A stretch of DNA of 42,345 bases from an uncultured Oscillospiraceae bacterium (GCA_910588975.1 CAJUSE010000010.1:21632-63976); one strand, 5' to 3'; counted from the stretch's first letter, positions 23,683-31,959 are shown. The notes: generated by a model from the sequence alone, not told the origin. Numbers and translations are program-made.

Positions 23683-23744
23683 ATACTTGGCAAACAATTC
23701 CCCGTTCCTATCCGCCCCCGACCACATGAAAGAGGTGTATCCAC

Positions 23745-24782
23745 ATGAAGGTAGAAGCCCGGAAAAAGCTCCACCTGGGTGAGTATCCCACCCCCCTGGA
23801 GAGCATGGACAACCTGACAGCCAAGCACGGCAAGGTCAAGCTCTACATCAAGCGGGACGACATCGCCGGCCCCGCCTTTGGCGGCAACAAGACCCGGAAG
23901 CTGGAGTACATCATGCAGGAGGCTGTGGAGGAGGGGTATACCGCCATGCTCACCGTGGGCGGCCCCCAGACAAACCACGGAAAGACCACCGTGGCCGCCG
24001 CCGTCAAGCTGGGTCTGAAGCCCATTCTGGTGCTGGGCGGCCCCGCCCCCAAGTACCTCTCGGGCAACCTGACCCTGGATGCCATGATGGGGGCTGACAT
24101 CGTCTTTGCCGGCGCCGACATGGCCGGGGCAGTAGAGGCCACCATCAAGCGCTATGAGGAGCAGGGAGATAAGGTCTACAACCTGCCTGCCGGCGGCACA
24201 GGGGCCACCGGTGTGGCCGGCTACATCATGGCCGTCAAGGAGATCATGGACCAGTGTGAAGAGCAGAACATCCATCCCAAGTATGTGGTCTGCGCCGTGG
24301 GCAGCCTGGGCACCTATGGCGGGCTGAACCTGGGCGTGCGCTACTTCAATGCTCCCTTCCAGATCCTGGGCGTGCCTGTTTCCCCCAAGGATGACTGGGC
24401 TCAGTGGCGCAAGGACACTGCCAAGTTTATCAACGACATGGCCGCCTTCTACGAGATGGACATCCATGTGGACGGGGACGAGCTGCTCATCAACAACGGT
24501 CCCGCCGACGCCCCCTATTCCGGCGAGGAGTACAATAAGCCCGACTCTCTCACCCGCAAGGCCATGTTTGAGCTGGCCCGGGAGGAGGGCATCATCACCG
24601 ACCCCACCTACACCGGCAAGGCCTTTCGGGGCTTTTTGGATATGGTGGACAAGGGGATCATCGACGGCGACGCCATCTTCCTCCACACCGGCGGCGCCAC
24701 TGCCGTGTGGACCAAGGAGCACCTGGACGACATGCAGCAGGAGCTCTTCGACAACTGCAAGATCAGTGAGTTCGGCAAATAA
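23745..24782 (+). CDS. D-cysteine desulfhydrase / ACC deaminase-family PLP enzyme
   Basis: 345 residues, fold-type II PLP enzyme. The PLP lysine is Lys49 in FGGNKTRKLEY; the substrate loop GGPQTNHGKTTVAAA and the C-terminal HTGGATAV (phosphate/ring contact) are conserved. Family members convert D-cysteine to pyruvate, H2S and ammonia, or deaminate ACC or related D-amino acids; the exact substrate cannot be fixed by eye, but the clostridial context favours a D-cysteine-type reaction. The usual Ser after GGPQ-N is present as Thr/His here, so specificity may differ. Monocistronic, with its own promoter and a terminator shared with the convergent flavodoxin gene. Confidence 0.85.
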   Translation: MKVEARKKLHLGEYPTPLESMDNLTAKHGKVKLYIKRDDIAGPAFGGNKTRKLEYIMQEAVEEGYTAMLTVGGPQTNHGKTTVAAAVKLGLKPILVLGGPAPKYLSGNLTLDAMMGADIVFAGADMAGAVEATIKRYEEQGDKVYNLPAGGTGATGVAGYIMAVKEIMDQCEEQNIHPKYVVCAVGSLGTYGGLNLGVRYFNAPFQILGVPVSPKDDWAQWRKDTAKFINDMAAFYEMDIHVDGDELLINNGPADAPYSGEEYNKPDSLTRKAMFELAREEGIITDPTYTGKAFRGFLDMVDKGIIDGDAIFLHTGGATAVWTKEHLDDMQQELFDNCKISEFGK

Positions 24783-24793
24783 GAAAAAGCAGC

Positions 24794-24830
24794 AAAAAGC
24801 CCGGCGAGAGAGCTCCCGCCGGGCTTTTGT
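24794..24830. terminator. Bidirectional terminator between convergent genes
   Basis: Twelve-bp stem AAAAGCCCGGCG/CGCCGGGCTTTT with A/T tracts on both sides, serving the PLP enzyme (+) and the flavodoxin gene (-). Confidence 0.85.
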
Positions 24831-24842
24831 CTGCCGGTGTTC

Positions 24843-25349
24843 TTACTCGCCGAAGGTGGCGATGGTCTGCTCGGCCATGCGCTGGCCGTAGATCTTGAAG
24901 GTCTCCTTGTAGGGCTCCAGCATCTCGTCGTTGTTGGCGGTGGCGATGGCCACGGGGCCCAGGTGGATGACAGGGGCGCCCTTGGAGCCGCCGCTGGAGT
25001 AGACCATCATGCCGGAGACCAGCATGTGGGCCATAATGGTCTGGATGACCAGCTCGTCACCGCCGTGGGTGAACTGAGCGGTGGAGAAGGCACCGCCGAT
25101 CTTGCCGGCGGGGGCCAGAGCCCGGAAGCCCTGCTCCATCCAGGCGTGGAAGGAGGCGGGGGTGTCGGCGGCGTAGGTGGGGCAGCCCAGGATGATGCAC
25201 TTGCTCTCCTTGGCGAAATCCTCGTCAATGGCATCGGTGTGGAAAGCCTTGGCCTCCATGCCCTGGACAGAGTTGGCGCCGGCGACGATGCACTCGGCCA
25301 TCTTTTTGGTGTTGCCGGAAACGGAATGATAGACAACGGTCATTTTCAT
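24843..25349 (-). CDS. Flavodoxin-fold FMN oxidoreductase (NAD(P)H quinone-type)
   Basis: 168 residues. The FMN phosphate loop is SVSGNTKKMAE (residues 9-19). LGCPTYAADTPASFHAWMEQG and the GGAFSTAQFTHGGDELVIQTI segment match the WrbA/NQO-like flavodoxin family. Cytosolic; probably reduces quinones or other electrophiles. AGGAGG precedes the ATG. Divergent from an HxlR regulator with clustered cysteines, a classic arrangement for quinone/diamide-induced detoxification genes in Firmicutes (YodB/HypR systems), so oxidative or electrophile induction is inferred. Confidence 0.88.
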   Translation of the reverse strand: MKMTVVYHSVSGNTKKMAECIVAGANSVQGMEAKAFHTDAIDEDFAKESKCIILGCPTYAADTPASFHAWMEQGFRALAPAGKIGGAFSTAQFTHGGDELVIQTIMAHMLVSGMMVYSSGGSKGAPVIHLGPVAIATANNDEMLEPYKETFKIYGQRMAEQTIATFGE

Positions 25350-25372
25350 GGTGGTTTCCTCCTTAAAAATGT

Positions 25373-25444
25373 GATACGAAAAAAATACTTGCTATTTTTT
25401 TCATAACCTGATACGATTATAATACGATGGAGCAAAAAATGCAA
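25373..25444. promoter_or_regulatory. Divergent control region with three ATACGA repeats
   Basis: Minus-strand promoter for the flavodoxin gene: TTGCAT (25444-25439), 17 bp, TATAAT (25421-25416). The same ATTATAAT also provides a -10 (25418-25423) for the plus-strand regulator. ATACGA occurs at 25374, 25411 and 25422, flanking the -10 elements. These are likely HxlR operators, by position. Confidence 0.6.
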
Positions 25445-25477
25445 GAGCGCAGATAAAATTGACCAGGTGAGGAAATT

Positions 25478-25840
25478 ATGACTAAGGAAGAAAAAAGTGA
25501 GCAGACCCTTTGCCCCTGTATGAGTGAGTGCCCCATCACCTACGCCCTGAGCATTTTGGGCGGCAAGTGGAAAATGGCCATCTGGTGCGCCCTGAAGAAG
25601 GACGGTCCCACCCGCTACAACGATTTGAAGCGGAAGATCGGCGGCATCACCAACACCATGCTCTCAGCATCCCTGAAGGAGATGGAGGAGGTGGGCATCG
25701 TGCTGCGCAGGCAGTACAACGAAATGCCGGTGCGGGTGGAGTACTCTCTTACGGAAAAGAGCGCCACCCTCTATCCCGCCATCACCGCCATTGCCCAGTG
25801 GGGCCGGGAGTTGCTGGAGGAGAAAGAGCGGGGGAAATAG
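25478..25840 (+). CDS. HxlR-family transcriptional regulator, probably redox-sensing
   Basis: 120 residues with the winged-helix signature CPITYALSILGGKWKMAIWCAL, RYNDLKRKIGGITNTMLSASLKEMEEVGIVLRRQY and PVRVEYSLTEKG-like LTEKSATLYPAI. Three cysteines, Cys12, Cys14 and Cys18, cluster before the DNA-binding helix. In YodB and HypR the N-terminal Cys in this position is the thiol switch; the CPC...C cluster here is richer than usual. Likely represses the divergent flavodoxin gene and itself. A weak GAGG-type site (AGGTGAGG) precedes the ATG. Confidence 0.9.
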   Translation: MTKEEKSEQTLCPCMSECPITYALSILGGKWKMAIWCALKKDGPTRYNDLKRKIGGITNTMLSASLKEMEEVGIVLRRQYNEMPVRVEYSLTEKSATLYPAITAIAQWGRELLEEKERGK

Positions 25841-25857
25841 GGCCCAATGGAGAAAAG

Positions 25858-25891
25858 AAGCGGCGGAGTGAACACACTCCGCCGCTTTTTT
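25858..25891. terminator. Bidirectional terminator between hxlR-type gene and SLH gene
   Basis: Thirteen-bp stem AAGCGGCGGAGTG/CACTCCGCCGCTT followed by T-run on the plus strand; overlaps the stop region of the minus-strand gene. Confidence 0.85.
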
Positions 25892-27731
25892 ATTTGTCCT
25901 GGGTCATGTCGTAAAGGCGCATAAGGGTGGCGATGCTCTGTTCCCAGCTATAACTGCCCTGGGGGTCAAAGCGGTTGTTGCCCACGCCGCCCATGATGCC
26001 GCTTGTCTGCATTTGGCCTACGGCATCCCTGGCCCAGGAGGCGGTAGCGGCGTTGTCGTCAAAGGTGGCCGTCCCTGTGGGCAGGTCCAGCTTCAACACC
26101 CCCGCCAGCCGGGAGAGGATGGTAGCGGCCTGCTCCCGGGTCAGCTCGCCCTCCGGGTCAAAAACCCCCTCCCCCACGCCGGTGATGACCCCCAGATAGG
26201 CCATCCGCCGCACATTGGTGTTGGTGGTGTCGGTAAAGACGGGCAGCTTCCGCTCGGTCTCGTAGGACTTTGTCCCCTGGAAGGGGTTTTCCTCATAGGG
26301 GGCCAGCTCATTATACAGGGCCGCTGCCATCTTACAGAAGTCCTCCCGGGTGATGGCTGCGCCGAAATCGCTTTCGGGCACCGCCGCCCCCAGCCGGTTG
26401 TCACTGCTGTACCCGGGCATATCGTAGGGCCGGAAAATTCTCAAACAGTAGGCCCGGCCCACCGCATCTCTGGCCCAGTCGGCCGGGGGCCTCTTGCTGG
26501 TGGCGAAGTTGACCCTGAGCCGCTGGACACTGTAGACCTCCTCAAAGGCCACGGTGTCCCCATAGCCGATATACTCCCAGTCTTCGGCCCCGGAGCCCTG
26601 ATAGCTCCGCTCCACCGCCAGCACATAGCCGTTGTCTGGGTTGTAGGGCACTGCCTTAAAGCTGAGGGTCTCTCCTGCCGGGACCTCAAAGGTCTCATCC
26701 ACATAGTAGGTGGTGGCGCCGTCCATGGTGGTGTAGTACCCGGAGGGGCCCACAGCGGGGTTGATCTGGAAAAAGGTCAGGATAGCACCGTCATTGGTGG
26801 ACTGGACATGGACAGGGATCTCCGCCGTGTCCTGGTGCATGAAACGGGTCTCCTCCACCCAGTATTTATAGTTCAGGATCAGTCTGGTGTCCCTGGAGGC
26901 GGGCCAGACATCCTCGGGGCTGGCGGTCACGGTGAGGGTAAGGCTCTCTCCGGGGGCTAAAGTGACCTCATCCAAAGACCCCTCTCCGTTGATCTTCAGG
27001 ATCCGGTCCCCCACATTTCCCCGCAGTTTCACCTCCCATCGGGAGGTATTGGTGAGGGTGAGGGTCTGGCTCTGGGAGGTGCCGTTCTCCACCGCCTTGA
27101 AGTCCAGCTTCTCCGGGCTGGCGGTAAAGGGCACCCCGCCCCCGGTCTCCCCGTCAAAGGTGACGGTGTAGGTCAGGGAAAGGTTGCAGGTCAGGTCCCA
27201 GGCCTTCAGCGCTGTGTGGTTAGCCGGATAGGTATAGGAAAAATCCAGGGAGGCGGTGCACTTGTGGGTCCCTGCCTCCTTGGCCCCGTCGGCGGCCAGT
27301 TGCAGGCTGTAGCTCTTCCCCGGCTCCAGCTCATAGACGGGGACATTGGAGAAGTTGGCATTGTACTGCTCCTTGTACTCCCCCGTCTCAATGCCCACCT
27401 TTGTCTGGAAGTACCCGGTGCTCACCAGGTACAGGCTCTTATCCCCCTCGTTGGTCATGGTGATGGTCTTGGAGGGGAGGGCCTCGCCGTAGGCCACACT
27501 GCCCAGGTCGATGGGCTCGTCGATATCCTCGCTGAAAGAAAGGACATAGCCCTTCTCAGCGGCTTCGTCCAGGGTATCGATGTGGTCCTTATAGGGGTCC
27601 GTGGGAGGACGCTCCCCACGGTTGCCGCCGATGATGATGGGGTCGCAGTCCTCCTCTGCCGCCAGGGCGGCGGGGGCCAGAGACAGGGCCATAGCGGCGG
27701 CCAACGCCAGGGACAGAACTCTTTTCTTCAT
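25890..27731 (-). CDS. SLH-domain cell-surface protein with Ig-like modules
   Basis: 613 residues. Signal peptide 1-24 (ALAA). Residues about 70-330 hold two to three beta-sandwich modules resembling ASH/DUF11-like repeats (LDFKAVENGTSQSQTLTLTNTS..., LAPGESLTLTVTASPED), with a further beta-rich part to about 415. The C-terminal 190 residues contain SLH repeats: PPADWARDAVGRAYCLRIF, VFTDTTNTNVRRMAYLGVITGVGEGVFDPEGELTREQAATIL, and ASWARDAVGQMQTSGIMGGVGNNRFDPQGSYSWEQSIATL. Anchored to wall polymer outside the cell. AAAGGAG precedes the ATG. Function beyond surface display unknown. Confidence 0.87.
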   Translation of the reverse strand: MKKRVLSLALAAAMALSLAPAALAAEEDCDPIIIGGNRGERPPTDPYKDHIDTLDEAAEKGYVLSFSEDIDEPIDLGSVAYGEALPSKTITMTNEGDKSLYLVSTGYFQTKVGIETGEYKEQYNANFSNVPVYELEPGKSYSLQLAADGAKEAGTHKCTASLDFSYTYPANHTALKAWDLTCNLSLTYTVTFDGETGGGVPFTASPEKLDFKAVENGTSQSQTLTLTNTSRWEVKLRGNVGDRILKINGEGSLDEVTLAPGESLTLTVTASPEDVWPASRDTRLILNYKYWVEETRFMHQDTAEIPVHVQSTNDGAILTFFQINPAVGPSGYYTTMDGATTYYVDETFEVPAGETLSFKAVPYNPDNGYVLAVERSYQGSGAEDWEYIGYGDTVAFEEVYSVQRLRVNFATSKRPPADWARDAVGRAYCLRIFRPYDMPGYSSDNRLGAAVPESDFGAAITREDFCKMAAALYNELAPYEENPFQGTKSYETERKLPVFTDTTNTNVRRMAYLGVITGVGEGVFDPEGELTREQAATILSRLAGVLKLDLPTGTATFDDNAATASWARDAVGQMQTSGIMGGVGNNRFDPQGSYSWEQSIATLMRLYDMTQDK

Positions 27732-27804
27732 CGGTATTTTCTCCTTTCACGCCCCTTGCTCGGGGTGTCATTTGCCTTATTATAGCACATGCTACCCAAA
27801 AAGA

Positions 27805-27838
27805 AAAGACTGGCAGAGCACCAGCTCTGCCAGTCTTT
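27805..27838 (-). terminator. Intrinsic terminator of the hydrogenase gene
   Basis: Perfect 15-bp stem AAAGACTGGCAGAGC/GCTCTGCCAGTCTTT, loop 4 nt, T-rich tail on the minus strand, directly after the stop at 27840. Confidence 0.9.
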
Positions 27839-27839
27839 C

Positions 27840-29321
27840 TTATTTTCCGTTTGTTCCGGCGGCCGTTTTTTCCTTGGTCCGGCCGCTCTGGGCGGTGGCG
27901 ATGATGGTCCGCTCACCGGCCTCCTTGGCGTGCTTGTCCACATCGGTGGCGTTCCGAGGGGAGCGGATGAGGATGCCGGGGCCCTGAACGCAGCCCCCCT
28001 CGCAGGCCATGCCCTCGATGAAGCTGAGCACATCGCTTTCAGTGCCGTTTTTCAAGGCGGCCCGGAGCTTGAGCAGCTCCACCTTGCAGGCGGCCAGGCC
28101 CGAGCAGGGGACACTGACCAGCTTCTTCTCGCAGCCCCGCTCGCTCAGCCCCTGGGCTACGGCGGCGGCCACACCGCCGGAGTGGGCGAAGGACCTGCCG
28201 AAGCCGCTGGCCTCGTCCAGGGGGGTCTCCTCCAGGCTCTCCAGCTCAATGCCCTTGGACTGGAACAGGGGGTAGAGCTCCTCAAAGGTGATGGCGCAGT
28301 CGATGGCCCCCATGGTCTTGCCCAGCTGGAACTCCTTCTTCTTGGCCACGCAGGGGCCCACAAAGACCACCCGGGCCCGGGGGTCCTGCTCCTTCAGATG
28401 CTGGCCGATCATGACCATGGGGCTGGGGGTGTGGGAGATGTACTCGGCCAGGTCGGGGAAGTTCTTCTCCACGTAGTCCACAAAGGCGGGGCAGCAGGAG
28501 GAGAGCAGCCGGCCCTTCTCCATAAGCTCGCCGCTCTCGGCGGCGGCGGTCATGTCGGCACCCAAAGCCACCTCGGCCACATCGTGGAAGCCCAGCATTT
28601 TCAGGCCGGTCACCAGCTGGCCCAGGGTGGCGGGGGCGAACTGGCCGGCGATGGAGGGGGCCAGCACGGCGTAGACCCGGAAGTCCCACCGCTGGGCGCC
28701 CTTGAGCATCTGGACCAGGTCCACAATGTAGCTCTTGTCCATAATGGCCCCGAAGGGGCACTGGTAGGTACACACACCGCAGGAGACGCACTTGTTCACG
28801 TCGATATTGGCCTTCTTGTCCTCCCCCTTGGAGATGGCGCCGGGGACACAGCCCCGCTCACAGGGGCGCTGGTGCTTCTCAATGGCGCCATAGGAGCAGG
28901 CGGCCACGCACCGGCCGCAGGCGATGCACTTGTCGTGGTCGATGACCGCCCGGCGGTGATGGCCGTGCTGGACGATGGTGATGGCGTCCTTGGGGCAGAC
29001 GTGGAGACACCGGGTGGCCAGACAGCCCCGGCAGGCGTTGCCCACCTCGATCTCGGTCACCGGGCACTCGTCACAGGCCACAGGCAGCACCTCCACCAGG
29101 GCGGGGTTGGACTTCTCGCCCCCCAGGGCCAGCTTGGTCCGGTCGGAGATAATGGCCCGCTCCTTGTAGATGCAGCAGCGGGTCTTGGGGTCAGGGCCGG
29201 GGATGATCTTCTCGGGGATGGAGAGCAGGTCGCTGCCCAGCTTGTCCTCCCAGGCCAGGGCAGCCACCTCGGTGAGCACCTGGTCTTTGATCTCCTGGAC
29301 CGTAGTTTCATATTTGCGCAT
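27840..29321 (-). CDS. Monomeric [FeFe] hydrogenase, group B-like H-cluster motifs
   Basis: 493 residues. Residues 83-145 and 154-190 supply Cys sets for 4Fe-4S clusters (CRGC...CLHVCP, CIACGRCVAACS, CVSCGVCTYQCP). H-cluster ligand motifs are L1 SSCCPAF (Cys276/277), L2 GPCVAKK (Cys324) and L3 GMACEGGC (Cys440, Cys444). These differ from the TSCCPxW/MPCxxK motifs of prototypical group A enzymes and resemble group B. Catalyses proton/H2 interconversion with ferredoxin in the cytosol; the direction is not deducible. The frame is open upstream to 30896, but the true start is 29321, with AAGGAGG 8 nt before it. Consensus promoter and strong terminator make it monocistronic. Confidence 0.9.
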   Translation of the reverse strand: MRKYETTVQEIKDQVLTEVAALAWEDKLGSDLLSIPEKIIPGPDPKTRCCIYKERAIISDRTKLALGGEKSNPALVEVLPVACDECPVTEIEVGNACRGCLATRCLHVCPKDAITIVQHGHHRRAVIDHDKCIACGRCVAACSYGAIEKHQRPCERGCVPGAISKGEDKKANIDVNKCVSCGVCTYQCPFGAIMDKSYIVDLVQMLKGAQRWDFRVYAVLAPSIAGQFAPATLGQLVTGLKMLGFHDVAEVALGADMTAAAESGELMEKGRLLSSCCPAFVDYVEKNFPDLAEYISHTPSPMVMIGQHLKEQDPRARVVFVGPCVAKKKEFQLGKTMGAIDCAITFEELYPLFQSKGIELESLEETPLDEASGFGRSFAHSGGVAAAVAQGLSERGCEKKLVSVPCSGLAACKVELLKLRAALKNGTESDVLSFIEGMACEGGCVQGPGILIRSPRNATDVDKHAKEAGERTIIATAQSGRTKEKTAAGTNGK

Positions 29322-29367
29322 AAGAAAAACCTCCTTGGCAGGGGATGATAACGTCTTGTTTCGCCTT

Positions 29368-29396
29368 ATTTTACACTGGCCGGCGGGGCTTGTCAA
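29368..29396 (-). promoter_or_regulatory. Promoter of the [FeFe] hydrogenase gene
   Basis: Minus strand TTGACA (29396-29391), 17 bp, TAAAAT (29373-29368). Confidence 0.8.
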
Positions 29397-29501
29397 CGAA
29401 AAAACGATCTCTTGTCCCGACCAAAAAATAGCAGGCCCCGTCCGGCGGGCGAAGGGGACTGCCCGCCATAGGCCGAAGCACCCCGCAAATGCAGAAGGAA
29501 T

Positions 29502-29554
29502 TGTAGTAAATTGGAAAATGGCCTTGTGAATATCGACAAAATGTAGTAGAATGG
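29502..29554 (+). promoter_or_regulatory. Promoter and paired direct repeats of the DUF5058 operon
   Basis: TTGTGA (29524-29529), 17 bp, TAGAAT (29547-29552). TGTAGTAAATTGG (29502) and TGTAGTAGAATGG (29542) match at 11 of 13 positions and start exactly 40 bp apart, one upstream of the -35 and one over the -10. A regulator site is plausible. Confidence 0.5.
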
Positions 29555-29612
29555 CACCGTCATCTTTTTGTGCTATAAGATGAATTAAATTTAGAGAGAG
29601 GTCGTGTACATT

Positions 29613-30347
29613 ATGTCCGAGCAAGTCCGAGCAGTTGCCAGCGGTCCCGTGTTGTGGATCATGGCCATCGTGATCGTGGGCGTTGTCATCGCCCAGGCCT
29701 ACCTGTTCCGCAAGCGGGCCATCAAGTACAGCAAGGAAAATCATGTCCTCACCGACGAGGAGATCAAGCTGGTCACCAAGAACGGTGCCTTCTCCGCCCT
29801 GGGTCCCGCCATGTCCGTGTTCATCATGGCCCTGACCATCTCCGGCATGCTGGGCGGTCCCTTCGTCCTCATGCGGGTGGGCATCATCGGCTCGGCCGAC
29901 ACCGAGCTGCGTACCGCCACCATGGCCGCCATGGTCTCGGGCACCACTCTGGGTGTGGACGAGGTCAGCATGTCCCTGCTGGGCACCATCTTCTTCACCT
30001 GCGCCTTTATGAGCGTGGGCTACCTCATCTGGGTGCCCATCATGACCCGTGGCCTGGGCAAGGGCCTGAGCAAGTTCCTCATGCCCGATCCCAATGTGGA
30101 GCAGACCAAGCCCCAGAAGGTGGTGGGGACCATCCTGCAGATCGTCCCTGTGCTCTTCATCCTGATGATGGTGGTCATGTACGCCTCCAGCGGCATTCCC
30201 TTCCTGATGGTCATGGCCACTGCCGCCGTTATCAAGGTAGTCTGCGACAAGCTCTCTTCCAAGGTGGCCTGGCTGAAGCAGTGGGCCCTGGGCTTTGCCG
30301 TCCTGGGCAGTATGCTTTCCTCCATCCTCTGGAACGCCATCTTTTAA
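29613..30347 (+). CDS. DUF5058 family membrane protein, putative transporter subunit
   Basis: 244 residues with about six membrane segments; a cytoplasmic loop after the first helix (FRKRAIKYSKENHVLTDEEIKLVTKNG), then SALGPAMSVFIMALTISGMLGGPFVLMRVGIIGSADTELRTATMAAMVSG. Matches the DUF5058 family as I recall it; the biochemical role is unknown. Start ATG at 29613 preferred over the GTG at 29604, which is too close to the AGAGAGG site. First gene of a three-gene operon with a small membrane partner and a membrane dipeptidase, which suggests uptake of the dipeptide that the enzyme cleaves. Confidence 0.8.
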   Translation: MSEQVRAVASGPVLWIMAIVIVGVVIAQAYLFRKRAIKYSKENHVLTDEEIKLVTKNGAFSALGPAMSVFIMALTISGMLGGPFVLMRVGIIGSADTELRTATMAAMVSGTTLGVDEVSMSLLGTIFFTCAFMSVGYLIWVPIMTRGLGKGLSKFLMPDPNVEQTKPQKVVGTILQIVPVLFILMMVVMYASSGIPFLMVMATAAVIKVVCDKLSSKVAWLKQWALGFAVLGSMLSSILWNAIF

Positions 30348-30362
30348 GGGAGGTATCATAAC

Positions 30363-30890
30363 ATGACTTACGATCAATACATCAAAGGTATCCACAAGAT
30401 CGGCACCGCCGCCATGCTCCTCACCGCCGTGTTGACCTTTATCCCCGCCCTCTATATCTGGATCGTCTATGACTGCTTCCCCGGAATGACCATCATCTCC
30501 GGCTGTGTGGTGGCCATGCTGGGCCAGGAGGCCATGAGCTGGTTCATGGAGCCCACCATGTATTTCCCCATCCTGGGCGTCACCGGCTCCTATCTGTCCT
30601 CTCTGTCGGGCAATACCACGTCCATGCGTATCCCCGTGGCCCTGTCCTGCCAGGAGGCCGTGGAGGCCGAGCGGGGCACCGAAAAGGCCGAGATGGCCGC
30701 CACCATCGGCATGGCCTCCTCCGTGTTCCTCAACCTGGGTGTGCTTTGCATCGTGCTCCTCTTCGGCGAGTTCATTCTCTCCATCCTGCCCGAGGTCATC
30801 AAGGGTACCTTCAACTACGCTGTGGCCGGTGTTATGGGCGCTATCATCCCCATGTTCTTCACCATGTTTAAGCCCAAGAAGAAAAAGTGA
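30363..30890 (+). CDS. Small membrane partner protein of the DUF5058 operon
   Basis: 175 residues, about four membrane segments (16-38, 43-60, 68-85, 118-165 region), ending in a lysine-rich tail FKPKKKK. No named domain recognised. The segment TGSYLSSLSGNTTSMRIPVALSCQEAVEAERGTEKAEMAATIGMASSVFLN, with its SGN-x-T-S-x-R-x-P pattern, is polar for a membrane protein and may line a path. AGGGAGG is about 8 nt upstream. It lies 15 bp after the DUF5058 gene, and the dipeptidase ribosome site follows within 25 bp, so the three are co-transcribed. Confidence 0.75.
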   Translation: MTYDQYIKGIHKIGTAAMLLTAVLTFIPALYIWIVYDCFPGMTIISGCVVAMLGQEAMSWFMEPTMYFPILGVTGSYLSSLSGNTTSMRIPVALSCQEAVEAERGTEKAEMAATIGMASSVFLNLGVLCIVLLFGEFILSILPEVIKGTFNYAVAGVMGAIIPMFFTMFKPKKKK

Positions 30891-30922
30891 GCCCAACCCA
30901 CCCTGACAAGGAGGTCTTTTCC

Positions 30923-31909
30923 GTGAAATATATCGATATGCATTGCGACAGCGTGATGCTGGCCGTTATGATGGACAAGGAAAATCCCGGCAACCTCTAC
31001 GACTCCAAGTTCACCATGGTGGATTTTAAGAAGATGCAGCAGGGGGATGCTCTGGCCCAGTGCTTTGCCGTTTTCCTGCCCCCTCTGGGCGCCGCCGAGC
31101 AGATGGGCATCACCCTCCCTGATGACGACACCTACATCGCCATCGCCCGCAAGACCATCATGGACCAGGTGGCCCTTTATCCCGACATCATTCAGATGGC
31201 CTACTCTGCCAAAGACATTCTGGCCAACCAGGCCGCCGGCAAAATGAGCGCCATCCTCACCATGGAGGATGGCCGGGCGGTCAACGGCAGCCTGGAAAAG
31301 CTGAAGGCCTTCCATGAGATGGGCTTCCGGGCCATCTCCCTCACATGGAACGCCCACAACTGCTTCGGCGCCCCCAACAGCGCCGATCCCAAGGTCATGA
31401 TGGAGGGCCTCACCGACTTCGGCAGGGAGGCCGTGGCCTATATGCAGGAGCTTGGCATTCTGGTGGACGTGAGCCACCTGAGCGAGGGGGGCTTCTACGA
31501 TGTGGCCGACATTTGCAAAAAGCCCTTCATCGCCACCCATTCCAACTCCCGGGCCCTGTCTCCCCACCAGCGCAATCTGACCGATGAACAGATCCGCACC
31601 CTGGCCAAGGCTGGCGGTGTCACCGGACTTAATTTCGGCCCCGAGTTCCTCAATGAGGATGTGACCAGTAAGGTGTCCACCGCCGCCCTGCTGGCCAAGC
31701 ACGCCCGCCACATCGCAGATGTGGGCGGCGTGGACGTGGTGGCCATCGGCTCGGACTTCGATGGCATCCAGGGCCAGCTGGAGATCTCCAATGCCGCCAA
31801 GATGCCCCTGTTGGCCGATGCGCTGACCAAGGTGGGCTTCACCCAGAGCGAGATCGAGAAGATCTTCCACAAGAACGTTCTCCGGGTCATGGAGGCGGCC
31901 ATCGGCTGA
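30923..31909 (+). CDS. Membrane dipeptidase (peptidase M19, renal-dipeptidase type)
   Basis: 328 residues. Binuclear-zinc amidohydrolase-fold dipeptidase. Ligands: His7 and Asp9 in DMHCDS, bridging Glu115 in MEDG, His185 in DVSHL and His206 in THSNSRAL; the GSDFDG motif near residue 273 supplies further active-site residues. The GTG at 30923 is the start because AAGGAGG lies 8 nt upstream; the longer ORF from 30887 has none. No signal peptide, so it acts in the cytosol, unlike the mammalian enzyme. Bacterial M19 enzymes cleave L-Xaa-L/D-Xaa dipeptides. Last gene of the DUF5058 operon. Confidence 0.92.
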   Translation: MKYIDMHCDSVMLAVMMDKENPGNLYDSKFTMVDFKKMQQGDALAQCFAVFLPPLGAAEQMGITLPDDDTYIAIARKTIMDQVALYPDIIQMAYSAKDILANQAAGKMSAILTMEDGRAVNGSLEKLKAFHEMGFRAISLTWNAHNCFGAPNSADPKVMMEGLTDFGREAVAYMQELGILVDVSHLSEGGFYDVADICKKPFIATHSNSRALSPHQRNLTDEQIRTLAKAGGVTGLNFGPEFLNEDVTSKVSTAALLAKHARHIADVGGVDVVAIGSDFDGIQGQLEISNAAKMPLLADALTKVGFTQSEIEKIFHKNVLRVMEAAIG

Positions 31910-31920
31910 TCCCATTCCCG

Positions 31921-31959
31921 CAGGGCCCCACCGCTGTTTGGCGGTGGGGCCTGTTTTTT
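31921..31959 (+). terminator. Intrinsic terminator of the dipeptidase operon
   Basis: Stem CAGG(G)CCCCACCGC/GCGGTGGGGCCTG with a 6-nt loop and six T. Confidence 0.9.

Noticed and set aside
23745..24782. Confident ACC deaminase assignment
   Set aside because: The PLP fold is clear, but substrate residues cannot separate ACC deaminase from D-cysteine desulfhydrase by eye; the general family call was kept.
29322..30896. Upstream half of the very long minus-strand frame ending in the hydrogenase
   Set aside because: His/Gly/Asp-rich antisense of the DUF5058 operon; hydrogenase homology, promoter and AAGGAGG all place the start at 29321.
30887..30922. Upstream extension of the dipeptidase (12 codons)
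   Set aside because: It would overlap the previous gene without a ribosome site, while AAGGAGG directs the GTG at 30923.
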